This document shows, piece by piece, positions 22,605-32,640 of a stretch of 64,000 bases of DNA. A program made the translations under genes and the position numbers. This DNA comes from Chara braunii (lineage: Eukaryota; Streptophyta; Charophyceae; Charales; Characeae), in assembly GCA_003427395.1 (NCBI GenBank), contig BFEA01000030.1, positions 3,826,062-3,890,061 of the forward strand, written 5' to 3'. Every line of letters starts with the position of its first letter. Positions within the stretch are counted from its first letter, which is position 1. The notes below the pieces were generated by a model. The model had not been told where the DNA came from and did no database searches. It was given only the letters and a program-made list of their open reading frames with translations.

Positions 22605-23679
22605 CACTCACCTTACTTTGGGACTCGGCTTACACACGAAAATGGATGGTGAGGCCATGAAAAACAGAAAATGAATGCACCTGTGTGCTAGGAAGATTTT
22701 CATGACGGGCTGGTCACCCGGGCATGATGCCTGGGGGGGTCTGATGACTGACCGGGATAATCGGGCATGGGAAAAGAAAAAAAAAGAAGAAATGGCGGTG
22801 GGGGGGTTCCTCCGTGGCGACGAAAGCTGTTGCAGGTAAAGCCCAATGACAGGTCCACACGTCTCATATTTCTGAATGCCCTGTTTAGTACTTTCATCCT
22901 TGATTTTAGTAAAATCCCCGTTTGTTCAGCCTTCACAGATGTTAGTAAAATCCCCGTTTGTTTAGAGTGTCGGCTTTACAGGGGGGAGAAAGGGGGCTAT
23001 AAATTATTTCTAAAGGGGCTAAAGGGGCTTTAAGGGGGTTGCACTGGTGTGATTCGGTTATTTTCTGTTTTATCTTCAGTTCTGTGAGGAATTCTGATGT
23101 GTTTCTCTGCCGAAAGTTGTTTCTACTGCAATTCCAGTCTTTTTTTTTTTTCTTTTTTTTTTTTTTGTGGTGTTGAGGCTGTCCGGGACCCTGCACAGGG
23201 GTCATGCCTGGCCGGTCACCGGGGCATGTTTCCAGGCACAACTAGGGTGCCCGTGCGCCCAGGAGAACGGCCTACCCTGTGTAGGCTCACTTGTGATTGG
23301 TGTGGAGCCGAAATGGGCGCAGGGAAAGAAAATCTGGGTGGTGGTCATGGTTGACGGACTAACAGCCATGCCATGTATCGACTCGTGGCCAGCCCAGCCC
23401 TGCAGTGATTGTAAATGGTCACTACAATTGTATTTTATTCATCTGTTTTTTGGTTACGAGTTGGCGTGCGCTGCAGTGGAGTGTCCAACTGCAATGAAAT
23501 GGCCACTCAACGGCCCATTTCTGCTCCGTTTATTTTTGGTCTACGTGTCCCGGGACTGGGCCAAAGTCCACACTGCCAGAGCTCGGCATAGGCGTGGTGG
23601 GGAAGGGCGGCACAAATATTTGTCTTCACCGTGGCATTGTTGGTTTTAGGCCTTTTGGGGAACTGAAACTTTTGGCTTG

Positions 23680-23889
23680 TTAAACCAGCAGTACTTGGCC
23701 CAGCTATCGGCCAGGGCACTTCCCCGTTAACGAGCCGCGCCTGTTGGGGTCCGGGTTACCGGACTACAATGGCTGGAAGCGCCAGCCAAAAACAAAGTTG
23801 AAACGGCGCCCAGGCGGTTCGGAGAAACTTGGTGCGCAGGGGGTCAGCCGGCTCGGCATCGATAGCTGGGACAAGTACTGGTGGTTTAA
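23680..23889. mobile_element. 210-bp TTAA-type MITE, best-preserved copy
   Basis: The left end TTAAACCAGCAGTACTTGG continues into CCCAGCTATCGGC. The right end is its inverse, GCATCGATAGCTGGGAC then AAGTACTGGTGGTTTAA. The inverted match is thus about 30 bp and TTAA is present at both outer edges. The interior includes GGCTGGAAGCGCCAGCC, a perfect short hairpin, and a GTTGAAACGGCGCC block that is repeated, with a partial second copy, at 23,935-24,045. TTAA at both edges suits piggyBac-like targeting, but that class is inference. Confidence 0.72.
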
Positions 23890-24169
23890 AACCGATGCCC
23901 GTATGGAGTTGTGGTATAGAGACTGTTGCAGTTGGACCACAATGGCTGGAAGTGCCGGCCAAAAAAAAGTTGAAACGGCGCCCCGGCGGTTCGGCGACAC
24001 TTGGCGCGCAGGGGGTCAGCCGGTTCGGCATCGATAGCCGGGCTGTTACGGGTTTACGCGGCCGGTAAGAGGTTATCGATTTGGCCACGGGAGGTAGTGA
24101 CTGAGGTAGGTCATTGTGAAAAGGATCAGCTGAAGGTTTGCGATCCTTGCAAAGGAGATTGTGGGTTGT

Positions 24170-25640
24170 GTAAACCACAAGTACCTTTCCTGGCTTGAAA
24201 AAGGAATGGGTGCCTGTTATCGCGATATGCATTTGTGGTTCGGGGAAGGTCCGGCAGTGAGATGGGCGAGGAAGGTGATGGGCCGAAAGGAAGGGGCAAA
24301 TGCAGTGCAAGGTGTTCTGCTGGTTTATGCCATGCATGTGACACAGAATACAATGGCACAAAAGGAGAACAGGAGGAGGGGTGTTTCCTAGCATTTTTGT
24401 GCTAGCACTTTCGGGAAAGAGTCTGGCGGAAGTTAGTGTATATCAGGAAGGCAATCATGTTATGAGGGTTTTGATTTTTTGTGTCTAGGAAGCAAAATAT
24501 CAGCTGCAAGCGAAGGAATGTATCAGGAAGTTTCAGGTGAACAGTCCGCAGAATGTATTTTTGTGCGCTTCAGGCCTGGCAATGGATGAATCTGAACGCA
24601 ATCACGTTCGGAGCGTAGTACGCCATCTGTTTTCTGTTTTCTGTTTTTTTGGGTCGAAGAAAGGAGAATCTTGGCTGTTTCTGATGCAACTCACCGTGAA
24701 TGATGGGGAGCATTTGATGCCTGCATTGCCAGCAAATGAACATTTCAGGCAGTTGCACTCTAGCACGATCCAGAGTCTGTTTGACTGCAGCCCTGGCCAG
24801 ACCCGAGGCGGTATTTTTGAAAACAAGAAAACTACTACTGCATTTTGTGTCAGCTGCTGGCAGCAGGTCCAGCGTTTTTTTTTTTTTTTTTTTTTTTTCT
24901 TCACAAGACTCCTATCTATTCGTAGGGAGCAGCACGTGCTGGGAACTGGGCCTAGCGTCCCATTTGGAAATTTAGATAGGATTTTGAAAGTTTTAAGATA
25001 TCGGGGGCTTTAGGTCCAGTGTAAGAAGGGGGAACTATGAATGTCACATCCCGGTTCCCACCCCCTCTTGTCTTGGTTAAAATTGGCACACTGGGAGTTT
25101 TTGTGCCCGACATCAATAGCTGAGAGAGGTATGGGTGGTTCAAACCACAAGTATGTTTCCCAAGTTATTGGCCGTGGGCCTGAAAGTTTCTGTGCGCGCT
25201 AGAGTAAAAGGAATCGACAAGGATGTTTTTGGTTGGTGCTGCCAGTCATTTTGTGGTGGGCCTGAACATGTTAACCGCTGCGGTATTTTGTTTTTGAGCG
25301 GGAAAAGGTACAGGTCGTTCAATTGATATTGCTTGCAGCCATGCAGACTTTAAGATTATGCTGCGGTGGGATTGTATATCCCATGTACTGCGGATGGAGG
25401 TGGTATGTACCCATTTCCACTCCTCTTCCAAGGAGGGGTAGAGTCCTCGGTGCGTCCCACGGACAGTTTGGCTATATAACCACACTGGGCCTTGAATCCA
25501 GCGCCTTGGTTGTGTGCCCAACTCAGATGTGCTGAGTTGTCTTTTTTTCGCTGGATGGACATTGGCATGATGTCGGGTGACTACGTGAAATCACAGTCAC
25601 ACACGTACTCACCCTACTGCTCGAGCACACGTAAACATAA

Positions 25641-25688
<48 letters not shown>

Positions 25689-26700
25689 TGTGTGTGTTCT
25701 CTCTTGCCCCTTCGTTGTGCCCTCCAATCTTGCTCATTTTGGGCACGGTACGATGAGGAATCAGCGTGACGAGAATCCATTTTCATCGTGAAGACGGGTT
25801 CAAGTCCGGTAAGGGATGCCAATTCTGGATGGTTCAGGGGTGTATTGATGAAGGCTTCACATTGTTTGCTTGCACCTGTGTGTGGATGTGTGCTAGGCTG
25901 GTCGTGTTGTTTGTCGAGGTGTTGGATGTGCTCCAAGTTATCCAGGTTATGTACTTTTCGTGAAGATGTATGATATCCAGGTTAAGAAGGTTTCGTATTG
26001 TTTGCTTGCAGAAGTGCGCTGCAAGGATGGTTTTGTGAGTGGTCGAGTATCACCCAATCAGGCCCTAGTCTTGTGGAGAACTCGCTTTGGTGTGTTATGT
26101 GTGCTTCTAGAGTCTGGACAAGAATGATGAAGGATGGTTATGTGAGTTGAGTATCACCCAATCAGGCCCTAAAGGCATACGGATGCAAAATAGAACGTGT
26201 GTTGACCGACAGGTCATGAAGGTAGCCTGATGAAGGAACAAGCACGTAGTAAGGTGATTGAGGTTTGACCGACAGGTCATGAAGGAATGTCGAACGTGTG
26301 TTGACAGACCAATGAACCTCAGAGCTTGCAGGGCGACTCCGTCGTTAAAGGTGCAACCACTCTACGGTCCTTCAGATTTGACCCAAATATGGGCCAGATG
26401 TGTAATCGATGAAACACCCTGGTTGAAAGAATGTGGTCCCGAGGTAGCCGGATGGCCGGAACGACTGCGGTGGAATGTCGTGTGGGCCAACCACAGAAGG
26501 CCTAGTAATATGTCATTAAAGGTCCCTGAAGTGTCCAAAATGGGTACCTAATCTGGAAGGGTTTGATTGTTTGATACACAAGCTGGGTGATGTAATTGAA
26601 ATGCCGTTGGGGGGTCTGTGGAGAAGTAGTATCCTGCTGCAATGCTTGAGGTGGTAGCTGGTTTACCCATCCAGTGTGGCTTGCACCATAAGGTTGGCCT
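24170..26700. other. Repeat-derived intergenic region
   Basis: There is no gene. Further TTAA-family ends occur at 24,170 and as a back-to-back palindrome at 25,118-25,175. A minus-strand SINE tail lies at 24,875-24,964 and a (CT)n tract at 25,644-25,685. The phrase GAGTATCACCCAATCAGGCC is duplicated at 26,044 and 26,149. TGACCGACAGGTCATGAAGG is duplicated at 26,204 and 26,266. GAAGTGCGCTGCAAGGATGG near 26,012 recurs at 36,326. Confidence 0.5.
24875..24965 (-). mobile_element. SINE/LINE 3' end with poly(A) (poly-T on +)
   Basis: On the minus strand the order is GGGACGCTAGGCCCAGTTCC, CAGCACGTGCTGCTCCC, CGAATAGATAGG, then a run of A (T run 24,875-24,898 on +). The same block with tail is at 34,660-34,760, and without poly(A) at 2,729-2,780. 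The orientation of tail and motif is the same in all three, as expected for a retroposon 3' end. Confidence 0.6.
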
Positions 26701-26727
26701 TGGTTGTGAGGGGCGCCGGATATACGA

Positions 26728-27013
26728 TAACCTTCGCAAGCTTTTTCAAGAAGGTTCTAAATATCGTTTGAACGGGAAGACTGCTGATGTGCTCCAAGCA
26801 CTGGCGACTGGACTCGATGAGTACATTGCCAGTTACTAGAATACATTTGCTAGACACTCTCGATCTGCTTCTTTCTCGCCCCTTTCTCTGAAATTGCACA
26901 GCTGGCGTTATGCAATCCTTGGGCATTGTCAATCCNATGCGACTTCGTCTTCCAATTATGTGAGCCAACAACATTCACTTCGTTGTGCACATGCCTCCTT
27001 ACGCCATCTACAA
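26728..27013 (+). pseudogene. Partial duplicate of the RT N-terminal segment
   Basis: This 286-bp stretch is about 95% identical to 27,448-27,734. It encodes the same segment (LRKLFQEGSKYRLN to ASLRHLQQ) but has a TAG stop after GLDEYIASY. It joins at 27,014 to sequence that appears to be the upstream part of the next copy. Head-to-tail partial copies are a known habit of Penelope-like elements, so it may be the remnant of a preceding copy. Local duplication is the alternative. Confidence 0.7.
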
Positions 27014-27330
27014 CAACAATGGCTTTATAACAATGTTTCCAATGCGGACATGACAGCAGACATTCGAGAACTCGAATGCCTCATNCGAAAATCCCAGCAT
27101 ACCCGCCAACGTTACATAGCACAACCACGTGACCCGTTTACTGACCATATTAAGGTCGTACATGTGCATGAGGTAGTTCGTACCATGAACTTGCGCCATG
27201 TGTTGCAGTTGCCAGAAGTAGCTGTATTGCACCTTGACCCGCAAGCGGCCGCACATGTTCGTGTATGTGACAAGTTGATGCCACCCACGCGTGTCCAATT
27301 TTGCAACTTTACTGATGTGGCATTGTGTTG
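27014..27330 (+). pseudogene. N-terminal extension of the retroelement polyprotein
   Basis: A frame-2 ORF encodes a plausible protein segment with the motifs HEVVRTMNL and RVQFCNFTDVALC, then stops. The frame-3 ORF continues directly afterwards (APDMTLPD...), which suggests one frameshift near 27,330 separating the original N-terminus from the RT. I see no GIY-YIG motif or zinc finger in it. An N codon lies at 27,085. Confidence 0.45.
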
Positions 27331-29060
27331 CTCCTGACATGACCTTACCAGACTCCGTGAATTCCGAATGCCGCAGGGCCTTTCCGCATTCTTCAGATCT
27401 TGTGGACAGTCGTGTTGTCTCTGTTGATTATAATATAATCTCAGATGATAACCTTCGCAAGTTTTTTCAAGAAGGTTCTAAATATCGTTTGAACGGGGAG
27501 ACTGCTGATGTGCTCCAAGCACTGGTGATCGGACTCGATGAGTACATTGCCAGTTACAAGAATACATTTAATAGACACTCTCGATCTGCTTCTTTCTCGT
27601 CCCTTTCTCAAAAATTGCACAGCTGGCGTTTTGCAATCCTTGGGCATTGTCAATCTAATGCGACTTCGTCTTCCAATCATGTGAGCCAACAAAATTCACT
27701 TCGTTGTGCACATGCCTCCTTACGCCATCTGCAACAACACTTTGCCATTGTTCCTGTGGACAAATCATCCCACAATTTGGCAATTTGTTGTAAGAATTGG
27801 TATTTGTTTCACCTCTCTATCGATTTGGACAGTCCCACTTATACTCGTCCTCATAAATCTGTCGATGATGTGCTCAACCACCATGCACTATGGAATCACC
27901 ATTGGGGTTATACCCACACTGATACCCTGCCTTACCTATACTGTGTTGAAATCCCACAAGTCTCCTATAGCTCTTCGCAGCATTCTTGGAGTCACAACAC
28001 AAAATACTTGTCATGTCCCCCCCCACGCACACGCTATCGTCCTTCTATTCGCACCATTCATGAATGGCCTCCTTGCGAACCCTTGGCTAGCACAACGATT
28101 ACTTCGTCCTGTCTCAGCACTGCTTTGCAAGGCGTGCTCTCTACTCTTCGTGAGAAAGACATTGAGCTCTATCAACAGAAAGGTGTGCGACGGTGCTGGA
28201 TCGTCCAGAGTGCCGATGAGGTGGCGATTGACCTGAAAAACAATGTGTCCTCTCTANGTGGCCTCTCTCCTCGCACGGTTGATTTCACCACAATGTACAC
28301 CAACCTTCCTCATGACCGCATTTTNAATAATNTGGCAAAGGCTGTTGATGAAGCTCATGCTTATGCTCTTCAGCATACCCGCATGCATTCGCGCTGCAGA
28401 GCCTCGAATATGTTCATTCGCGGGCCTTGCTCTGGCCAATGGACAACCGATTCAGGACCATACAGCCTTTCCGTTTTTCAGATTCTCCAACATCTTCGCT
28501 TTGTTGTAAAAAACATTTTTCTGTACACTAGAGGTGGCACTCTTCGAAAGCAAATCATTGGTATTCCAATGGGAACAAATGCTGGCCCAGAAATTTCCAA
28601 TTTAACGATCTATTGGGATGAAGCACGCTTTATTGCTGACATTCGTCAACATGATTCCCAAGCTGCTCAGCGATACGCCTTCACTTACCGCCGCATTGAT
28701 GATGTTTTTTCATGGGGGCAATTACCTCCCCCGTCAGAGCACTATGGGCTTAAGTGGAAGGAAACTACGGCTACAGATGTCTCATGTTACTTTTTAGGTA
28801 TGCATCTACGAGTACGTTCTGATGGTTTGCTTCGCATGAGCGTGTTTGATAAAGCGGCTGCTTGGGGTTTCCGTGTTACTCGCTATCCAAGTGCTACCTC
28901 CAACATCCCTTCCCATCAACCGGCAGGTGTGTTCACTGAGCAACTGACCAGATTTGAACGCATCTGCAATAATTGGCAGGACTTTCGAATTGCAGCGACA
29001 ACACTCACTCGTCGCATGGTTGTTCGTGGCCATTCCCCACCAACCCTCGCTAAAGGATGA
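27291..29060 (+). CDS. Reverse transcriptase part of an RT-Josephin-RING retroelement
   Basis: The 589-codon frame holds the RT palm motifs. These are a VPVDKSS block near residues 153-160, box A VDFTTMYTNLP with catalytic D331, box B GIPMGTNAGPE from 424, and box C RRIDDVF with D470-D471. Then comes YFLGMHL and a RYPSATSNIP...GVFTEQLTRF thumb motif from about 531. This suite (GIPMGTN, R-x-DD, the SNIP/GV-QL-R thumb) matches a large family of RTs common in invertebrates and protists. I think they are relatives of Penelope-like elements (perhaps the Naiad/Chlamys group), but the class is uncertain. The active-site aspartates are intact. The start is arbitrary because the true N-terminus seems to lie upstream in another frame. 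A TGA at 29,058 ends it, but the same frame reopens at once and leads into the Josephin and RING parts. Ns at 28,257, 28,325 and 28,332 leave three codons unknown. Confidence 0.85.
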   Translation: MSNFATLLMWHCVAPDMTLPDSVNSECRRAFPHSSDLVDSRVVSVDYNIISDDNLRKFFQEGSKYRLNGETADVLQALVIGLDEYIASYKNTFNRHSRSASFSSLSQKLHSWRFAILGHCQSNATSSSNHVSQQNSLRCAHASLRHLQQHFAIVPVDKSSHNLAICCKNWYLFHLSIDLDSPTYTRPHKSVDDVLNHHALWNHHWGYTHTDTLPYLYCVEIPQVSYSSSQHSWSHNTKYLSCPPPRTRYRPSIRTIHEWPPCEPLASTTITSSCLSTALQGVLSTLREKDIELYQQKGVRRCWIVQSADEVAIDLKNNVSSLXGLSPRTVDFTTMYTNLPHDRIXNNXAKAVDEAHAYALQHTRMHSRCRASNMFIRGPCSGQWTTDSGPYSLSVFQILQHLRFVVKNIFLYTRGGTLRKQIIGIPMGTNAGPEISNLTIYWDEARFIADIRQHDSQAAQRYAFTYRRIDDVFSWGQLPPPSEHYGLKWKETTATDVSCYFLGMHLRVRSDGLLRMSVFDKAAAWGFRVTRYPSATSNIPSHQPAGVFTEQLTRFERICNNWQDFRIAATTLTRRMVVRGHSPPTLAKG

Positions 29061-30695
29061 ACCTGCTACATACGCTCCCGCCAACGTTGCTATCCTACAC
29101 ATGTCACCTGTCTCTCTCACTGGTTCCGACGCATGCTGCGATGGTCCTTGCATCACCCACTATCTTCTTTATCCCTCATTGCGCTCGTCCTGTCACTGCT
29201 TGTTCATCTGCTGCTAATGCAGTTCCCACTGTTGCGGTTCCCACCGCCGCCGCTTCCACCGCTGTGGTCTCCACTGCTGCAGTTTCTACTGCTGCTGTTT
29301 CAACTTTTTACCACTTCCTCTGCTTCTGTACCTCGAATTTCTCATGCTATAGTTTTTACTGGTATAGCTTCCTCTACCCCAGCCCGACACTCGCGTCCTA
29401 TGTTCCGATATCTTGTCGAATCCACCCCCCTTTCATCCCTTTCTGTGCTTGGCCGCAGACGGCTGCGNTCCTCCTCGCCACCCCCATCTCCTCCACGGTC
29501 TCGGTTGAGAACCGATTCTTCGGTTTTTATTCTTCCCATTGTTCTGCCTTCATTGCCAGTGACATCTTCTGTTAGAAACATCGCCACTCCTCTTATTGTG
29601 TATCATCGTCAACGGCATGCACAACATCGCCACTTGGCCAGGGATCAGCGGCCTGCTTCTTTGTCTACCCCAATTCTCTTTGTGCCTCCTCCACGGGTTG
29701 TTGCGGTTCTGTTGTCCCAAACGGATACATCCGCTCCTATGCCTCCTGCAGACAGTCCAGCTGCTTGCACACAGCCACAGCACCATGTTATATGCCCTTC
29801 CATGTTCGTTTGTCCCCCAACTGTGCAACAAGATATGGTCCCTGCCCAGAGTACACTCCCAACGACAGTCCCTACTCACGATGTGGCCCCGAACGTGGAG
29901 GGCGTGGGACATGATCAGCTCGGACTGCATTTAACCCCGCAAGGCATAGACCACACGGGAGATTTGCAAATGGCTGACCAGGATCATATGGATGAACCGC
30001 GTACTTGTGCCCCACCCTGTGTGGCCCCGAACGCTGAGGGACTGGAACATGATCTGCTTGGATTGCATTTAATCCCTCATGGCGTAGACCCCACGAGGGA
30101 TTTGCAAATGGCTGACCAGGATCATATGGATGAACTGCATACTTGTGCTCCACCCTGCGCAGACCCCACGGGTGATTTACAGATGACTGGCCAACAAAAT
30201 CAGCCTGAGATCCCCGCCAATCTCTGTGGTCTGACTGCAACTAATAGCTGCCTTCGCGTTCTCAATTGGCCGTTGTATACACCATCAGATTTCCTTGCAA
30301 TTGCCCTGCAGCTTGATGTTGATCTAGCTAATCTCGCTGATCCCCCCGACCTACAGCCAGAGCATCGTAATTACACCAGGGAAGGAGGTTTTACCATTGC
30401 TGTCCTAGAAATAGCGATGAGGAACNNCCAGCTTGAACTACGCCATGCTCTACCANGTGAGNTGTTTAATCCTCCATCCCGCATCTCTGCCTGNATTGTG
30501 CATGGGCCTGGCCATTACATGGCTATTGTACACGCCTCTGACCATTGGGAGGTGTGGAACGACGGTGTCATGGTCCATGCCATGATTGATNTTACTGATT
30601 TCTTACTCTATGATGCTGTTCTCTTGCCACATCAAACTGTCCGCAACCTCCTTTATGTCGAAGATCATTCCTTTGGCACCGTAGTGCAGCAGTAA
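29061..30695 (+). CDS. Linker, acidic repeats and Josephin-like cysteine protease
   Basis: This frame continues the RT frame; its first ATG is at 29,133 (520 codons). It begins with a basic stretch (HWFRRMLRW), then a long Pro/Ser/Leu-rich linker. Two 46-codon repeats follow (29,883-30,158, with GLHLxPxGxD and DLQMADQDHMDE) plus a third fragment. The last ~160 residues match the Josephin fold pattern. LCGLTATNSCL carries Cys365. YTPSDFLAIALQLD matches the F-P-E-L-IA-QLD helix of ataxin-3-type proteins. YTREGGFTIAVLEIA matches the DDSGFFSIQVI block. GHYMAIV carries His461 and HWEVWND carries Asn476. The His-Asn spacing of 15 equals that of ataxin-3 (H119, N134). Josephin proteins are ubiquitin-specific cysteine proteases. 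The oxyanion Gln expected five residues before the Cys is not in place (Gln357 is eight before). A TAA ends the frame at 30,693. Several N codons fall in the domain. Activity is inferred, not shown. Confidence 0.75.
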   Translation, partial: TCYIRSRQRCYPTHVTCLSHWFRRMLRWSLHHPLSSLSLIALVLSLLVHLLLMQFPLLRFPPPPLPPLWSPLLQFLLLLFQLFTTSSASVPRISHAIVFTGIASSTPARHSRPMFRYLVESTPLSSLSVLGRRRLXSSSPPPSPPRSRLRTDSSVFILPIVLPSLPVTSSVRNIATPLIVYHRQRHAQHRHLARDQRPASLSTPILFVPPPRVVAVLLSQTDTSAPMPPADSPAACTQPQHHVICPSMFVCPPTVQQDMVPAQSTLPTTVPTHDVAPNVEGVGHDQLGLHLTPQGIDHTGDLQMADQDHMDEPRTCAPPCVAPNAEGLEHDLLGLHLIPHGVDPTRDLQMADQDHMDELHTCAPPCADPTGDLQMTGQQNQPEIPANLCGLTATNSCLRVLNWPLYTPSDFLAIALQLDVDLANLADPPDLQPEHRNYTREGGFTIAVLEIAMRNXQLELRHALPXEXFNPPSRISAXIVHGPGHYMAIVHASDHWEVWNDGVMVHAMIDXTDFLLYDAVLLPHQTVRNLLYVEDHSFGTVVQQ

Positions 30696-31089
30696 AATGT
30701 ACAAACACTGTGTGACCTTCTCCTGTGCACAGCCACAGACACTGTTGCACTTGGGTGTACTCGCCATCATCTTTGTCACAATTACCACCACGAGATGGTT
30801 TCTGCATCCATTTGTGTACAGGATTGTCCCTCCGTTTCTGACTGCAGGCACCCTCCTCATCCGGACACTATATGTCCATTTTGTGGCCATGGACGCTATG
30901 CTGAATGCAAGCTCTTTTGTGGGGGGCGTTCTTCCTTTATTCTGGCCTGCAATAGACATGCTATTTGTCAGGAATGTATGGTTGGCATGCTTAATGCCAG
31001 CCGCCGTGGCAGTTGTTGTTTTGAGAATGCTCAGTTAGGTCTTCCATGCGCTCATCTACCCCATCCTTACAATGTGTGTCCTTTCTGTC
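30696..31089 (+). CDS. RING-like zinc-finger segment, cut by the gap
   Basis: The same reading frame stays open after the TAA at 30,693 and runs into the N gap; its first ATG is 30,795. From 30,873 the cysteines follow C-x2-C-x21-C-x2-H-x2-C-x2-C-x33-C-x2-C: CPFC, then CNRHAICQEC, then CPFC at 31,077. That is the C3HC4 RING consensus. Upstream (about 30,755-30,884) lies a diverged half-module with CTRHHLCHNY...CRHPPHP...CPFC. So the zinc fingers appear to be a tandem array in which each module ends in PHPxxxCPFC. RING domains usually act as E3 ubiquitin ligases. Joined to a Josephin-type domain this would be a ubiquitin-directed pair. The end of the protein lies in the gap. Confidence 0.6.
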
Positions 31090-31655
31090 NNNNNNNNNNN
31101 NNNNNNNNNNNNNNNNNNNNNNNNNNNNNNNNNNNNNNNNNNNNNNNNNNNNNNNNNNNNNNNNNNNNNNNNNNNNNNNNNNNNNNNNNNNNNNNNNNNN
31201 NNNNNNNNNNNNNNNNNNNNNNNNNNNNNNNNNNNNNNNNNNNNNNNNNNNNNNNNNNNNNNNNNNNNNNNNNNNNNNNNNNNNNNNNNNNNNNNNNNNN
31301 NNNNNNNNNNNNNNNNNNNNNNNNNNNNNNNNNNNNNNNNNNNNNNNNNNNNNNNNNNNNNNNNNNNNNNNNNNNNNNNNNNNNNNNNNNNNNNNNNNNN
31401 NNNNNNNNNNNNNNNNNNNNNNNNNNNNNNNNNNNNNNNNNNNNNNNNNNNNNNNNNNNNNNNNNNNNNNNNNNNNNNNNNNNNNNNNNNNNNNNNNNNN
31501 NNNNNNNNNNNNNNNNNNNNNNNNNNNNNNNNNNNNNNNNNNNNNNNNNNNNNNNNNNNNNNNNNNNNNNNNNNNNNNNNNNNNNNNNNNNNNNNNNNNN
31601 NNNNNNNNNNNNNNNNNNNNNNNNNNNNNNNNNNNNNNNNNNNNNNNNNNNNNNN
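31090..31655. other. Assembly gap (566 N)
   Basis: An unbroken run of N. The sequence resumes in a C run and non-coding DNA, so the 3' end of the retroelement is lost in it. The gap length may be an estimate. Confidence 0.99.
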
Positions 31656-32560
31656 CCCCCCCCCAATGGGACCAGCGAAAATCGAAATGACAGGCGGGAC
31701 TGGCCCATTGCGAGCCTGTGGGTGCAAAGTGCTGAAGGGCTGCCCTTTATTTTATTTTTGTGGTTTGTTGTGATGGCATTCGCACATTTGTTTTTGTGCT
31801 CCTACACGCACATCTGATTCCAATTTGAATTAACTTCGAATTAACTGGTAATCCTTTTGAACACATGCTTTTTCATGGGCATCCACCACCTGCGGTCCAG
31901 CACCCACCACCCACCTGCGCAATGGGAATGGACTTTTCCATGTTGGAGCGGAATGTGTGTTCTCATTTGCAAGTTTGTCCGACCAGGAAGATGTTTTTTG
32001 TGCCTGGCTCTGCCACTCAGCACATGCACAAAAGACAAAAAATATGGTGTTGCGTCTTCCCAAAGACAAAAATACGGTGCTGCATCTTCCCACGTTCCAG
32101 CTGAAGATTCGTTGTCCTTTTTGCACATTTGGTGATTAGTGGAGCAAGGCTGTTTCCGCTTGTCAGATTTGTTCTCCGCACTGTCTTCCTTTCTCCTCTA
32201 TCACTTTTCTCTCAGCTCTAATCTTAGCTCATATCTTGCCTTCACAAATCCACCACCCAAACTGGGGCTGTGACTTCGCTTGTGGTGGGTTCACTTGTGC
32301 ATATAAAAGTAGAGACGGAAAACTTGGGCGCTGTCACGATTTCAGTTTGAAAATGCGTTTCAGTCCCCATTTTGTGAAAGTAGTGTCAAACCGGCTTTTA
32401 GAGTCGGGTCGGAATGCCTCGACTGGATTTAAAATTTGAAATCGTGACCCCCAAAAAAAAAGGCACACGTGCAACTGTTCAACCACTAGCAGCTACAAGC
32501 CTTTTAGGTCTGATGCAGAGTTCTGTCACGCACCGGCAACGAAAGAACGGGTGCAAGGCG
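31656..32560. other. Repeat-derived intergenic region
   Basis: The block CACAAAAGACAAAA...CACGTTCCAGCTGAAGATTC (32,027-32,150) recurs in diverged form at 35,838-35,935. Within it, AAAGACAAAAAT with GGTG is itself duplicated (32,032 and 32,061). No gene is recognised. Confidence 0.5.
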
Positions 32561-32640
32561 CCTGTGGCTCAGTGGTTAGGGAACTGAGTTTCAAGGGGCA
32601 ATGTGGTCGGAGGTTGTAGGTTTCGAAACTCCGCGCTTCT
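32558..32640 (+). mobile_element. tRNA-like SINE head
   Basis: TGGCTCAGTGGTTAGGGAAC is a good Pol III A box. GGTTTCGAAACTCC about 50 bp later is a near-consensus B box. Intervening bases do not make a clean tRNA, so it is a tRNA-derived promoter. The body downstream includes two copies of TGTGCACCACCCACGGG-type sequence (32,727-32,792). Confidence 0.5.

Noticed and set aside
31046-31817. ORFs of 213-340 aa across the N run
   Set aside because: Their length is made of unknown bases. Only the part before 31,090 is real sequence.
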